Source: Acidimicrobiia bacterium
Lineage (GTDB): Bacteria; Actinomycetota; Acidimicrobiia; Acidimicrobiales; Poriferisodalaceae
Reading direction: 5' to 3'
Length of the DNA: 64,000 nucleotides
Assembly (NCBI GenBank): GCA_022820925.1
Contig: JAJEEO010000012.1
Span: 124,001 to 188,000, forward strand
Below, one piece after another: positions 52,636-60,268 of this stretch. Position numbers and translations under genes: made by a program. Within the stretch, counting starts at the first letter, position 1; every line of letters begins with the position of its first letter. The notes under the pieces were generated by a model, which worked only from the letters and a program-made list of their open reading frames with translations, ran no database searches and was not told where the DNA came from.

Positions 52636-54765
52636 TCAGTCGGCGATGAGTTCCCGGTCGGCCGCTCGGGGCTCGCAGACGTACTCGTCGAGGTCGGCTT
52701 CCTTGGTCATCTCGAAGTAGTCGACGTTGCGCCACGGCGAGTTGACCACGATGCGGCCGGCCTCGTTGCGGTAGTAGCTGGTCATGCCGGGATGCATCCA
52801 CACCATGTTCTCGTGGGCATCGTCGACCCGGTCGCGATACTCGTCGTGGACGTCACGGCGCACCTCCACCGAACCGAGCCCTTCGGCGCACATCTTGGCG
52901 ATCATGTCCATCACGTAGCGCACCTGCATCTCCACCACGAAGATCAAGCTGCCGCCGTGGCCAGGCTGCAGGTTGGGACCGTACAGCGTGAAGAAATTGG
53001 GAAAGTCGGGCGTGACCGTGCCCAGATACGCGCTGGCGTCGTCATCGCCCCACGACTCCCGCAGGCTGCGACCCGAGCGGCCGGTTGCCTCGTAGGTGGT
53101 GATGAACCGCAGCACGTCGAAGCCCGTGGCCAGCACCAGCACGTCGGCTTCGCGCTCGGTGCCGTCCGCGGTGCGGATGGTCCGGCCGGAGATCTCTGCG
53201 ATCGGATTGTCGACCAGCTCCACCTTCGGATTGCGCAGCATGCGGTACCAGCCGTTGTCCATCAGCATGCGCTTGCCGAAGGGCGGGTAGGTGGGCAGCA
53301 CCCTGTCCAGCAGCTCGTCGGCCCGGTCGCCCAGCTCGTCGATCACGTAGCGGGTGAAGTAGGCCCGGTGGGCGTCGTTCTGGGCGTTGAGCGACCGTTC
53401 GGGGTGCTCCCAGTCGGGGTCCTTCTGGAGGGCGGTGTGGATGCGGTCGTTGAACGTCCAGCCCAGCCGCACCCGGTACCACGCCCGGTACAGCGGCACA
53501 GCCTCGAACAGGGTCCGCATGGCGTCGGGAACCGGCTTGCGGAACTGCTCGAACGGCGCGGCCCAGTGGTTGGATCGCTGATAGATCGCCAGCGATTCCA
53601 CGTCGTGCTGGATCTCGGGTGCTGTCTGCATGCAGCTCGCCCCGTTGCCCACGATCGCCACGCGCTTGCCGGCGACGTCGGCATCGGCGGGCCAGCGTGC
53701 GGTGTGCCACGTCTCGCCGCTCCAGGATTCGAGGCCGTCGATGTTGGGGCGGATCGGCGGGTTGAAGATGCCCGCGGCGCTGATGATGACGTTGGCCTCG
53801 ATGATCTCGGTGGGACCGTCGAGGCCTTGAGCATGACCGTTTGCTCCGGGTGCCGTTGCTGCGCCGTTGTCGCGGCGCCGCAATCCGGTCTCGTCGGGCG
53901 TGGCGCTGAGGCCGAGCCGTCCGGTCTCCCAGCGGCCTTCGTTGTCGGCCACTTGGCGCACCTCGGCCTGCCACACCTGTCGCTCGGCGTCGTAGCTGAC
54001 GCGCTCCACCGAGGTGTTGAAGCGGATGCTGGATCGCACGTCGAAGTCGTCGGCGACCTTCTCGAGGTAGCCGTGGAGCTCGTCGCGCAAGCAGAAGTAC
54101 ATCTTCCAGTCGTGCGGGGCGAACGAGTACGAGTACAGGTGGTTCGGCGTGTCCACGCCGGCGCCGGGGTAGCGGTTCTCCCACCACACGCCGCCGACCG
54201 TGCCGTTGCGCTCGACCACCTCGTAGGGCACGCCGGCCTGCTGCAGGTTGATGGCAGCGCATAGCCCCGAAGCGCCGGCGCCGATCACCAGCACCTTGAA
54301 GCCGGGCGGCACGTCGATCGGATCGTGATCGAGGAACTTGGCCAGGCCCAGCTGGGCGGCGGTGAAAGCGCCGTACTCGTCGGGCACGTGCTCGCCCATG
54401 GCGGTGCTGAGCATCTTGGTGATAAGGGTGTCGTCGGGCTCGGCGATCGCCATCGGGCGGCCGTCGCGCCATGCCGCAATGGCCTCGAGCGCGGCCTCGC
54501 GGACCTCCTGCTGATGCTCGGGTGCCAAGCCGCCCGTGTCGTTGTCGCCGAGTCCGGGCTGGCGCTTGGGCCGGTAGGGATCGTCGAGCCATCCCAGCTC
54601 GCCCGTCATCTGCACCAGAACCATCAGCAGCGTCGGAATGTTCGCCACGGCAACCGCCGCGGCAAGCGTCTCGTCGTCCACATCGGGGCGGCCCGCGGCC
54701 GTCGGGGCGCCGTGGTCAGACCCACGCGCTCCGTTGGCTGCACTGTCTCTGGACATCTCTGACAT
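52636..54765 (-). CDS. Baeyer-Villiger-type FAD monooxygenase
   Basis: NAD(P)H- and FAD-dependent monooxygenase of about 709 residues, in the 4-hydroxyacetophenone/cyclohexanone-monooxygenase type. The FAD motif is VLVIGAGASGLCAAINL, the fingerprint region WSGETWHTARWP has Trp where FxGxxxHxxxW enzymes have Phe, the NADPH motif is VAIVGNGASCMQTAP, and LATGFDVLRF follows. An N-terminal extension of about 130 residues precedes the FAD fold. The ATG at 54763-54765 is preceded by AGGGGGAG; an ATG at 54828 is an alternative. It could act on cyclic or aryl ketones. Confidence 0.9.
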   Translation of the reverse strand: MSEMSRDSAANGARGSDHGAPTAAGRPDVDDETLAAAVAVANIPTLLMVLVQMTGELGWLDDPYRPKRQPGLGDNDTGGLAPEHQQEVREAALEAIAAWRDGRPMAIAEPDDTLITKMLSTAMGEHVPDEYGAFTAAQLGLAKFLDHDPIDVPPGFKVLVIGAGASGLCAAINLQQAGVPYEVVERNGTVGGVWWENRYPGAGVDTPNHLYSYSFAPHDWKMYFCLRDELHGYLEKVADDFDVRSSIRFNTSVERVSYDAERQVWQAEVRQVADNEGRWETGRLGLSATPDETGLRRRDNGAATAPGANGHAQGLDGPTEIIEANVIISAAGIFNPPIRPNIDGLESWSGETWHTARWPADADVAGKRVAIVGNGASCMQTAPEIQHDVESLAIYQRSNHWAAPFEQFRKPVPDAMRTLFEAVPLYRAWYRVRLGWTFNDRIHTALQKDPDWEHPERSLNAQNDAHRAYFTRYVIDELGDRADELLDRVLPTYPPFGKRMLMDNGWYRMLRNPKVELVDNPIAEISGRTIRTADGTEREADVLVLATGFDVLRFITTYEATGRSGRSLRESWGDDDASAYLGTVTPDFPNFFTLYGPNLQPGHGGSLIFVVEMQVRYVMDMIAKMCAEGLGSVEVRRDVHDEYRDRVDDAHENMVWMHPGMTSYYRNEAGRIVVNSPWRNVDYFEMTKEADLDEYVCEPRAADRELIAD

Positions 54766-54877
54766 CGCTCCCCCTGTGGCCCGACTGCCAGCGTAGGACG
54801 TTGCGCCCGAGCGGACCGGGTGTGCCACAGCCGCTGCGTCGCGGCGGTCTCTCGGCGTGCCAGCTGATCAGGCCCCC

Positions 54878-55381
54878 TCAGGCCTGCCTGGTCAGCTCAC
54901 CCCGCAGGTGATGCAGCAGCTCGGCGCGGCCCACAGCGGCCATCCACAGCTCGGAGATCAGCGTCGGGTCGTCGGCGGTGCCCGTCCCGACGATGCTCAG
55001 CTCCCGCCGCACCAAGGTGACCTCCTTGGCAGTCGGGGTCAGACCCACGTGCTTGCTCGCCAGCTCGATGGCCAAGCCGTCCGAGGTGGTGCGCACCCGT
55101 CCGAGACAGATCTCGGTGACACCGGACGGCTGTGCGAGGGTGAGCTCGATCTGGCCGTCCCCCACTGCTCGCAGGTAACCAGCCTCTGAGTGCAGCGGCT
55201 CGCCCGTGGCGGCGTTGCGAGTGCGCTGGATCATCGACACGAACGGCTTGCCCACGTGGCCGAACGTCAACTCCTCGGTGTACGCGAATTCGTCGATGGT
55301 CGGGTACTGGCCCGTGCCCCCGCCCTGCCAGGTTCCCAGCAGCGGGGCGAGGGGCACGCAATGCGGGTGCAGCTCAGCCAT
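54878..55381 (-). CDS. Nitrobindin-family heme-binding protein (peroxynitrite isomerase-like)
   Basis: Beta-barrel protein of 167 residues with the nitrobindin signature: GTWQGGGTGQYPTI at residues 17-30, FTEELTFGHVGKP-like strands and a C-terminal VTLVRRELSIVG. A His pair near the end (LLHHLRGEL) is at the usual place of the proximal heme ligand. Nitrobindins bind ferric heme and convert peroxynitrite to nitrate. The ATG at 55381 starts close to the motif. The gene is divergent from the FlK-like thioesterase, 50 bases away. Confidence 0.9.
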   Translation of the reverse strand: MAELHPHCVPLAPLLGTWQGGGTGQYPTIDEFAYTEELTFGHVGKPFVSMIQRTRNAATGEPLHSEAGYLRAVGDGQIELTLAQPSGVTEICLGRVRTTSDGLAIELASKHVGLTPTAKEVTLVRRELSIVGTGTADDPTLISELWMAAVGRAELLHHLRGELTRQA

Positions 55382-55431
55382 AGCCGCAACCTAGCGGGGA
55401 GCCCCGGGCTCAGCCTCTAAGGTCTGCCGCC

Positions 55432-55782
55432 ATGAGCGCAGCCTTAGAGGTCGGATTCGGTGTCAACGAAACGCACCGGGTCACCGACGAGATGTCCCCG
55501 CCGCACCTGCCCAACAAGGTGCTGTCAACCCCTGACATGGTCCGTCTCATCGAGGGCACCTGCCTGTTCGGCGTCCAGCCGCACCTTGAGGAGAACCAGA
55601 CGACCGTGGGCATCCACATCTGCGTGAGCCACGAGGCCGCCGTCGCCGCAGGCGAAGACGTCGTGGTGGCGGGCGAGATCAGCGAGATCGACCGCCGGCG
55701 CCTGGTGTTCGACATCAAGGTCACCCACGGAGACACGCTGATCTCCCAAGGCACCCACCAGCGGTTCATCGTGGGCGGTTGA
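55432..55782 (+). CDS. FlK-like hotdog-fold thioesterase
   Basis: Hotdog-fold protein of 116 residues similar to the fluoroacetyl-CoA thioesterase FlK family. Thr33 (STPDM), Glu41 (LIEGTC) and His67 (VSHEA) keep the relative spacing of the FlK catalytic triad (Thr42, Glu50, His76). The rest of the fold is seen in VVVAGEISEIDRRRLVFDIKV and ISQGTHQRFIV. Fluoroacetate as substrate is unlikely; a short acyl-CoA is more plausible. It converges on the selenoprotein candidate, with only six bases between the two stop codons. Confidence 0.85.
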   Translation: MSAALEVGFGVNETHRVTDEMSPPHLPNKVLSTPDMVRLIEGTCLFGVQPHLEENQTTVGIHICVSHEAAVAAGEDVVVAGEISEIDRRRLVFDIKVTHGDTLISQGTHQRFIVGG

Positions 55783-55788
55783 TGGAGG

Positions 55789-56277
55789 TTAACCCTGGCG
55801 CTGTCTCATCTGCTGCACGAAACGGATGATCCGCATCGTGTCGAGCGCGGTGAACCGTCCGATCGGTCCCGTCGAATAGCACGCTTGAGCGACCTTGCCG
55901 CCCGGAGACAGGATGAACCCGGTGGCGTGCAGGATGCCGCGCTCTTCCTCGGTGTAGGCGCCGGTGAGCGATGACACCTCGGCCATGTCTGCGCTGTGCA
56001 GCATCTTCACCGTGCGCAGCTGCAAGCCGTCCGAGAGGCCCTGCGTGGTCTCTTTGTCGTCCACGGAGAGAGCCACGACGCTGGCGCCGAGCGTCTTGAG
56101 CAGCGAACCGGCGCCGTCGAAGTCAACCAACTGTTGACGGCAGTACGGTCACCAGTGACCCCGGTACACCAGCACCACGCCCCAGCCGTCGCCGAAGACG
56201 CCGGGGATCGTGACCTGCTGATGTTCAAGGTCGGCCAGTGTGAGTTCGGGGAATCGATCCCCGCTGTCGAGCTGCAT
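55789..56277 (-). CDS. Peroxiredoxin-like protein, probable selenoprotein (in-frame TGA read as Sec43)
   Basis: AhpC/TSA-type thioredoxin-fold protein of 162 residues if the TGA at 56149-56151 is decoded. Upstream of it the reading is LVYRGHW and downstream PYCRQQLVDF, the family context in which the TGA position is normally Cys. The active site becomes U43-P-Y-C46, which suggests a thiol- or selenol-dependent peroxide reductase. Both halves are in one frame and both are well conserved. A hairpin with SECIS-like geometry starts ten bases after the TGA. The ATG at 56275-56277 has GGAAGG upstream. A nonsense mutation or sequencing error is the alternative. Confidence 0.72.
56122..56148 (-). promoter_or_regulatory. 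Candidate bacterial SECIS hairpin
   Basis: On the minus strand GUCAAC (56138-56133) pairs with GUUGAC (56127-56122) around the loop AGUUG. An outer GCC/GGC pair (56141-56139 with 56115-56113) can extend the stem across a bulge. Sixteen bases separate the TGA from the apical loop, and G is the second loop base, as known for bacterial SECIS elements. It lies wholly within coding sequence. Confidence 0.5.
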
Positions 56278-56294
56278 GGCTTCACGCACCTTCC

Positions 56295-56362
56295 TGCCGT
56301 TGCCAGCGGACGCTATCGCCGAGTGCGTCGTTGAGTCCCACGACCACTCGCCGCTGACGGCA
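56295..56362. promoter_or_regulatory. Gapped inverted repeat in the divergent selenoprotein / reductase promoter region
   Basis: The right arm (56345-56362) is matched, as reverse complement, by three blocks in the left region: TGCCGT at 56295-56300, CAGCGG at 56304-56309 and CGAGTG at 56320-56325. Gaps interrupt only the left side. The element sits between the divergent peroxiredoxin-like and ERG4/ERG24-like genes and could hold a shared control site. No good -35/-10 pair is seen. Confidence 0.25.
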
Positions 56363-56406
56363 ATACTGGCAGTCTGCGCTGACCGGCGCGAGGGGAGGCG
56401 TGCAGC

Positions 56407-57540
56407 ATGATCGACTGGCTCGGCATCGGCCATCTATTCGAGTTGACTGCCGGCGAGGCGGTGCTGGGATTCCTCACACCGCTGTTCGTCTGCGCGTTCG
56501 CATTCGTGGCGCACATGATCCTGCCCGCCCGGCGCGTCACCGGCTACACCGCCAATCGCGAGACCGGCGAACCTCGCAGCTACCGGCTCAACGGCATCTT
56601 GGTGTTCGTGCTCGCGCACATCGTGTGGGCCTTCGAGCTCTTCGGCCTGCCACGCGACTGGTTCTACCGGTCGACCATGTACGCGATCGCCGGCGGCGTG
56701 ATCATCGCCGCCATCGCGACGACCTTCATAGTGTTCTCCCAGCCCGTGGGCGAGCAGAAGAACCCGCTGATCGCGTTCTATCTCGGACGTGCGCAGGAGC
56801 TGCAGTTCTTCAACAACCGCTTCGACCTCAAGATGTACTTCTACATCGTGGGCGGCACGATGCTCTCGCTCAACGCGTGGTCCGCGTTGGCGTGGCACGC
56901 CGACTTCGTCGACGACGTCAACCCCGGCCTGGTCCTCTACGTCATCATCAACTCCTTCTACGTCTTCGACTACTTCGTGTGGGAACGAGTGCAGCTCTAC
57001 ACCTACGACCTCATCCACGAGAACGTCGGGTTCAAGCTGGTCTGGGGCGGGCCCTTCGTGTGGGGCTGGATGTTCGTGCTGCCGCTGTGGGGCTTGGCGA
57101 AACACCCCGATCCGGGCTTCTCAGGCGGCCCGATGTACCTTTGGCTGATCGGCAGCGCAGCGCTGTTCGTGGCCGGCTGGGTGATCTCCCGCGGCTCCAA
57201 CATGCAGAAGTACACGTTCAAGCGCTGGCCCGAACGCAGCTTCCTCGGCATCAAGCCCGAGATCATCGTGGCCGGTGACCGCAAGATCCTCTGCAGCGGG
57301 TTCTGGGGGAAGGCCAGGCACTTCGGCTACTTCGGCGAGGCCCTGTACGGGCTGTCCAACGCCCTGGCGTTCGGGCACTTCACCAACCTGTGGGCCTGGA
57401 GCTACGTGATCATGATCGTGACCTTCTTCGTTCCCCGCCAATTCGAGGACGACAAGGTCTGCGCCGAGAAGTACGGCGCCGAGAAATGGGCCGAGTATCG
57501 CGAGCGGGTCCCGTACCGGATCCTTCCCGGCGTCTTCTAG
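56407..57540 (+). CDS. ERG4/ERG24-family sterol-reductase-like membrane protein, copy 1
   Basis: Polytopic membrane protein of 377 residues with the layout of the ERG4/ERG24 (delta-14, delta-7, delta-24(28) sterol reductase) family. Matches include the YRLNGILVFVLAH segment, FYLGRAQELQFFNN...FDLKMYF (family GRELNPR...DLK), NMQKYTFKRWP, ILCSGFWGKARH and the C-terminal AEYRERVPYRILPGVF. The NADPH/active-site motif usually RHPNYxGD reads RHFGYFGE, so the Asn is lost and function may differ. The gene faces the selenoprotein candidate divergently. Substrate could be a sterol, hopanoid-related or other isoprenoid. Confidence 0.82.
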   Translation: MIDWLGIGHLFELTAGEAVLGFLTPLFVCAFAFVAHMILPARRVTGYTANRETGEPRSYRLNGILVFVLAHIVWAFELFGLPRDWFYRSTMYAIAGGVIIAAIATTFIVFSQPVGEQKNPLIAFYLGRAQELQFFNNRFDLKMYFYIVGGTMLSLNAWSALAWHADFVDDVNPGLVLYVIINSFYVFDYFVWERVQLYTYDLIHENVGFKLVWGGPFVWGWMFVLPLWGLAKHPDPGFSGGPMYLWLIGSAALFVAGWVISRGSNMQKYTFKRWPERSFLGIKPEIIVAGDRKILCSGFWGKARHFGYFGEALYGLSNALAFGHFTNLWAWSYVIMIVTFFVPRQFEDDKVCAEKYGAEKWAEYRERVPYRILPGVF

Positions 57541-57579
57541 CGCCGGCTGGCCGCGGCGACACCACAGAGGAGGTCACCC

Positions 57580-58713
57580 ATGTTCGAACGGCTCGGCATC
57601 GGTCACCTGACAGAGCTCACTGCGGGCGAGGCGGTGCTGGGATTCCTCACGCCGCTGTTCGTGATGGCCGCGTTCGGGGTGCTGCAGATGGTCATTCCCG
57701 GAAAGCGCGTCCCCGGTTATGTCACCGACACCGAGACCGGCCAGCCCCGCAGCTACCGCCTCAACGGCCTGGCGGTGTTCGTGGTGGCCCAGGCGCTGTG
57801 GTGGTTCGAGCTCACCGGCATGCAGCGCGACTGGTTCTACCGCTCATCGCTGTACGCCGTAGCCGGCGGAACGGTACTGGCCGTGATCATGACCCTGATT
57901 GCCGTGTTCAGCCAGCCCGAAGGCGACGTCAAGAACAAGTTCCTGGCGTGTTGGTTCGGCCGCGCCCAGGAGATGCAGTTCTTCAACAACCGCATCGATC
58001 TCAAGATGTACTTCTACGTGGTCGGCGGCACGATGCTGTCGCTGAACGCCTTCTCCGGCGCGGCCTGGCACTACGACAACGTCGATGATCCGAATCCGGG
58101 GGCGTACCTTTTCGCGGCGTTTTTCACCTTCTACGTCTTCGACTACTTCGTGTTCGAGCGAGTACAGCTCTACACATTCGACATCATCTACGAGCGCCTC
58201 GGATTCAAGATGTTCTGGGGCGGTCTGTTCGTCTACGGCTGGATGTTCATCATCCCGATGTGGGGCATGGCAGCGCATCCCGATCCGGACCACGCAGGCG
58301 GCTGGCGGGCGCTCTGGCTGATCGGCGCACCGGCGCTGTACGTGTTGGGCTGGTGCATCAGCCGTGGCGCCAACATGCAGAAGTACACGTTCAAGCGATG
58401 GCCCGAGCGCAGCTTCCTCGGCATCAAGCCCGAGATCATCGAAGCCGGCGAGCGCAAGATTCTCTGCAGCGGCTTCTGGGGCGCATCCCGCCATCCCAAC
58501 TACATGGGCGAAGTGTTCTACGGGCTGGGCCTCGCCGTGGCGTGGGGCCACTTCGGCAACCTGTGGGCGTGGCTGTATCTGATCTATGTGTTCGCGCTGT
58601 TCAGCTACCGGCAAATGGACGACGACAGGCGCTGCGCGCAGAAGTACGGCCCCACCAAGTGGGCCGAGTACCGCGAGCGGGTCCCGTACCGCATCGTTCC
58701 CGGCATCTACTAG
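57580..58713 (+). CDS. ERG4/ERG24-family sterol-reductase-like membrane protein, copy 2
   Basis: Paralogue of the preceding gene, 377 residues, 39 bases downstream with AGGAGG before the ATG. It keeps the more canonical SRHPNYMGE motif, NMQKYTFKRWP, ILCSGFWGAS and the C-terminal AEYRERVPYRIVPGIY, which closely follows the eukaryotic family end. Many hydrophobic helices (about eight to ten) are visible. It probably catalyses NADPH-dependent double-bond reduction in an isoprenoid. Tandem copies suggest two sequential or two substrate-specific reductions. Confidence 0.84.
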   Translation: MFERLGIGHLTELTAGEAVLGFLTPLFVMAAFGVLQMVIPGKRVPGYVTDTETGQPRSYRLNGLAVFVVAQALWWFELTGMQRDWFYRSSLYAVAGGTVLAVIMTLIAVFSQPEGDVKNKFLACWFGRAQEMQFFNNRIDLKMYFYVVGGTMLSLNAFSGAAWHYDNVDDPNPGAYLFAAFFTFYVFDYFVFERVQLYTFDIIYERLGFKMFWGGLFVYGWMFIIPMWGMAAHPDPDHAGGWRALWLIGAPALYVLGWCISRGANMQKYTFKRWPERSFLGIKPEIIEAGERKILCSGFWGASRHPNYMGEVFYGLGLAVAWGHFGNLWAWLYLIYVFALFSYRQMDDDRRCAQKYGPTKWAEYRERVPYRIVPGIY

Positions 58714-58734
58714 GCCAGCCGGGAAGCAAGCCAG

Positions 58735-58808
58735 TGGGCGCTGCAGGACTCGAACCTGCGACCCCCTCCTTGTAAGGGAGGTGCTCTCGCCAGCTGAGCT
58801 AAGCGCCC
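58735..58808 (-). tRNA. tRNA-Val (anticodon TAC)
   Basis: A complete cloverleaf is readable on the minus strand: acceptor GGGCGCT pairing with AGCGCCC, D-arm GCTC...GAGC, anticodon stem CCTCC/GGAGG with loop CTTACAA (anticodon TAC), and T-arm GCAGG/CCTGC with TTCGAGT. The discriminator is A and the CCA end is not encoded. It lies between copy 2 of the reductases and an inositol-monophosphatase-type gene. Confidence 0.97.
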
Positions 58809-58875
58809 CCGCAGCCGGGTTTGGCAGGCTACCGGCCGTCGCCTGACCCGGACCCCGGCGGCCGAGCGTGTCTAT

Positions 58876-59607
58876 TCAGCCTCTCAGCAGGGCCGCCAGT
58901 TCGGGCGTGCTGGCAGCGACGGGCCCCCGGCGTTCGCTGTGGCTGAGGTGAAACAGCTCCCTGCCGTCGGCCTCGCCGGTCCATGCGCCTGCTTCGTCAC
59001 AGATCAGAATGCCTGCGGCGTAGTCCCAGACGCCGTGGTTGGAGTTGAGGTCGATGTACGCGTCGAGGCGGCCGCAGGCCACGGCGCAGAGGTCGAGCGC
59101 GGCGGAGCCCAGCACTCGCACCTGCCAAACCGGCAGGTCAGCGCCGGGACGGCCCGAGACGCCGATCACCGCCCGTTCGCCGGTCGTCTGCCCACTGGGC
59201 CTGATCGGGGCACCGTTGCGCTGAGCTCCCCCGCCGACAGTCGCAGTGAACTCCTCGCCGGTGACGAGGTGACGCACCAAGCCGGCGACAGGTGTCAGCC
59301 CGTCGACGACGCACAGGCTGATGCAGTAGTGCGGGATGCCGCGTGAGGCGTTGGTGGAGCCGTCGACCGGGTCGACAATGACGGTCTCGCTGCCCGGCCC
59401 AGCGCGCAGCCCCGATTCCTCGCTCAGCACGCCGACGCCGGCGGCCTCCAGTACGCCCAGCGCCGCAGCGTCGGCGACCTGATCGAGCGCGTACTGATCG
59501 GGGCGGTCGCCGCCGTCGCGCCAACGGTCGAAGCCGTCCAGCGCCGCTATGACCGAGTCGGCGGTGCTCCGCAGCAGCTCAACCCAGCCAGTGCCGTCGG
59601 AATTCAT
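58876..59607 (-). CDS. Inositol monophosphatase-family phosphatase
   Basis: Mg-dependent phosphatase of 243 residues. The metal motifs are SEESG (Glu), VDPVDGSTNASRG (DPxDGxxN) and the late WDYAAGILICDEAGA (WDxAAG). The family includes inositol-1-phosphatase, CysQ (3'-phosphoadenosine phosphatase) and fructose/histidinol phosphatases, and the motifs alone do not decide. The ATG at 59605-59607 is chosen; the frame stays open to 59982 over the divergent gene and lacks similarity there. The gene diverges from the unknown protein 69 bases away. Confidence 0.88.
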   Translation of the reverse strand: MNSDGTGWVELLRSTADSVIAALDGFDRWRDGGDRPDQYALDQVADAAALGVLEAAGVGVLSEESGLRAGPGSETVIVDPVDGSTNASRGIPHYCISLCVVDGLTPVAGLVRHLVTGEEFTATVGGGAQRNGAPIRPSGQTTGERAVIGVSGRPGADLPVWQVRVLGSAALDLCAVACGRLDAYIDLNSNHGVWDYAAGILICDEAGAWTGEADGRELFHLSHSERRGPVAASTPELAALLRG

Positions 59608-59676
59608 TCGTCGAATGCTGCCACTCGGCGCTATAGCCTCCGCGCATCGTTTCGGCGCCGCGTGGGGAGCGTCCTG

Positions 59677-60246
59677 ATGGCAGCTATCGACATCGCCGGT
59701 TACGTGACAAGCCTGAAGGACCATGCGCACGCGCATGGGTTTCACATTCACGACGAGCGGCAGTTCATCGAGACGTACAGCCTGCGTCAGACCTGGGAAG
59801 TCGACCTGCACCCCGCGGAGGCCTGCGGGGGGCCGCTCGACCTGCATCTCACGCTGGAGGTCGACCCGCGGACGATGCTGTCCTTCGAGGATGTGCTGTG
59901 GGCGACGCCCGAAGACGATCTGCCACCGGACGAATTCTGGCTGCCGCTGCTGTTCACCTGGGCGCTGCCGCCGCTCGACCACAGTCCCGACATGCTGGTG
60001 CTGGCGACCGATCTCGCCGGATTGGGCGGCACGGCCCTGCCGGTCGAGGTGTCAGCGATCGACTCGCTGTCCTCGGTGACCGACCCGGCCAAGCGGACGC
60101 TCATGATCGTGGCGCGCAGGGAGCTGTCGCTCCAAGCGCTGCTGCGGGGCGAGGACGACATGTGCGAGCCGTTCGACCTCTGCACCAAGATCTGCGACTA
60201 CCTCTTGCACCACGCGCAGGACTGGTACGACGAGGTGCCGTCGTAG
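59677..60246 (+). CDS. Unknown acidic protein
   Basis: A 189-residue protein I do not recognise. It is acidic (many Asp/Glu) with several Trp, alternating short hydrophobic strands (VDLHPAEACGGPLDLHLTLE, LVLATDLAGLGGTALPVEV), and a C-terminal part with CEPFDLCTKICDYLLHH. No signal peptide, membrane segment or known catalytic motif is seen. The ATG at 59677 follows GGGGAG; an in-frame GTG at 59662 is also possible. It converges on oppD with 22 bases between them. The sequence looks like a compact alpha/beta protein. Confidence 0.7.
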   Translation: MAAIDIAGYVTSLKDHAHAHGFHIHDERQFIETYSLRQTWEVDLHPAEACGGPLDLHLTLEVDPRTMLSFEDVLWATPEDDLPPDEFWLPLLFTWALPPLDHSPDMLVLATDLAGLGGTALPVEVSAIDSLSSVTDPAKRTLMIVARRELSLQALLRGEDDMCEPFDLCTKICDYLLHHAQDWYDEVPS

Positions 60247-60268
60247 CACCCGAGGGCTCGCTGGGCGC

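Noticed and set aside
55789..56277. Peroxiredoxin-like gene as a simple pseudogene
   Set aside because: Not excluded, but only one stop is present, it falls exactly on the catalytic Cys position, both halves are conserved and a SECIS-like hairpin follows; Sec is the better explanation.
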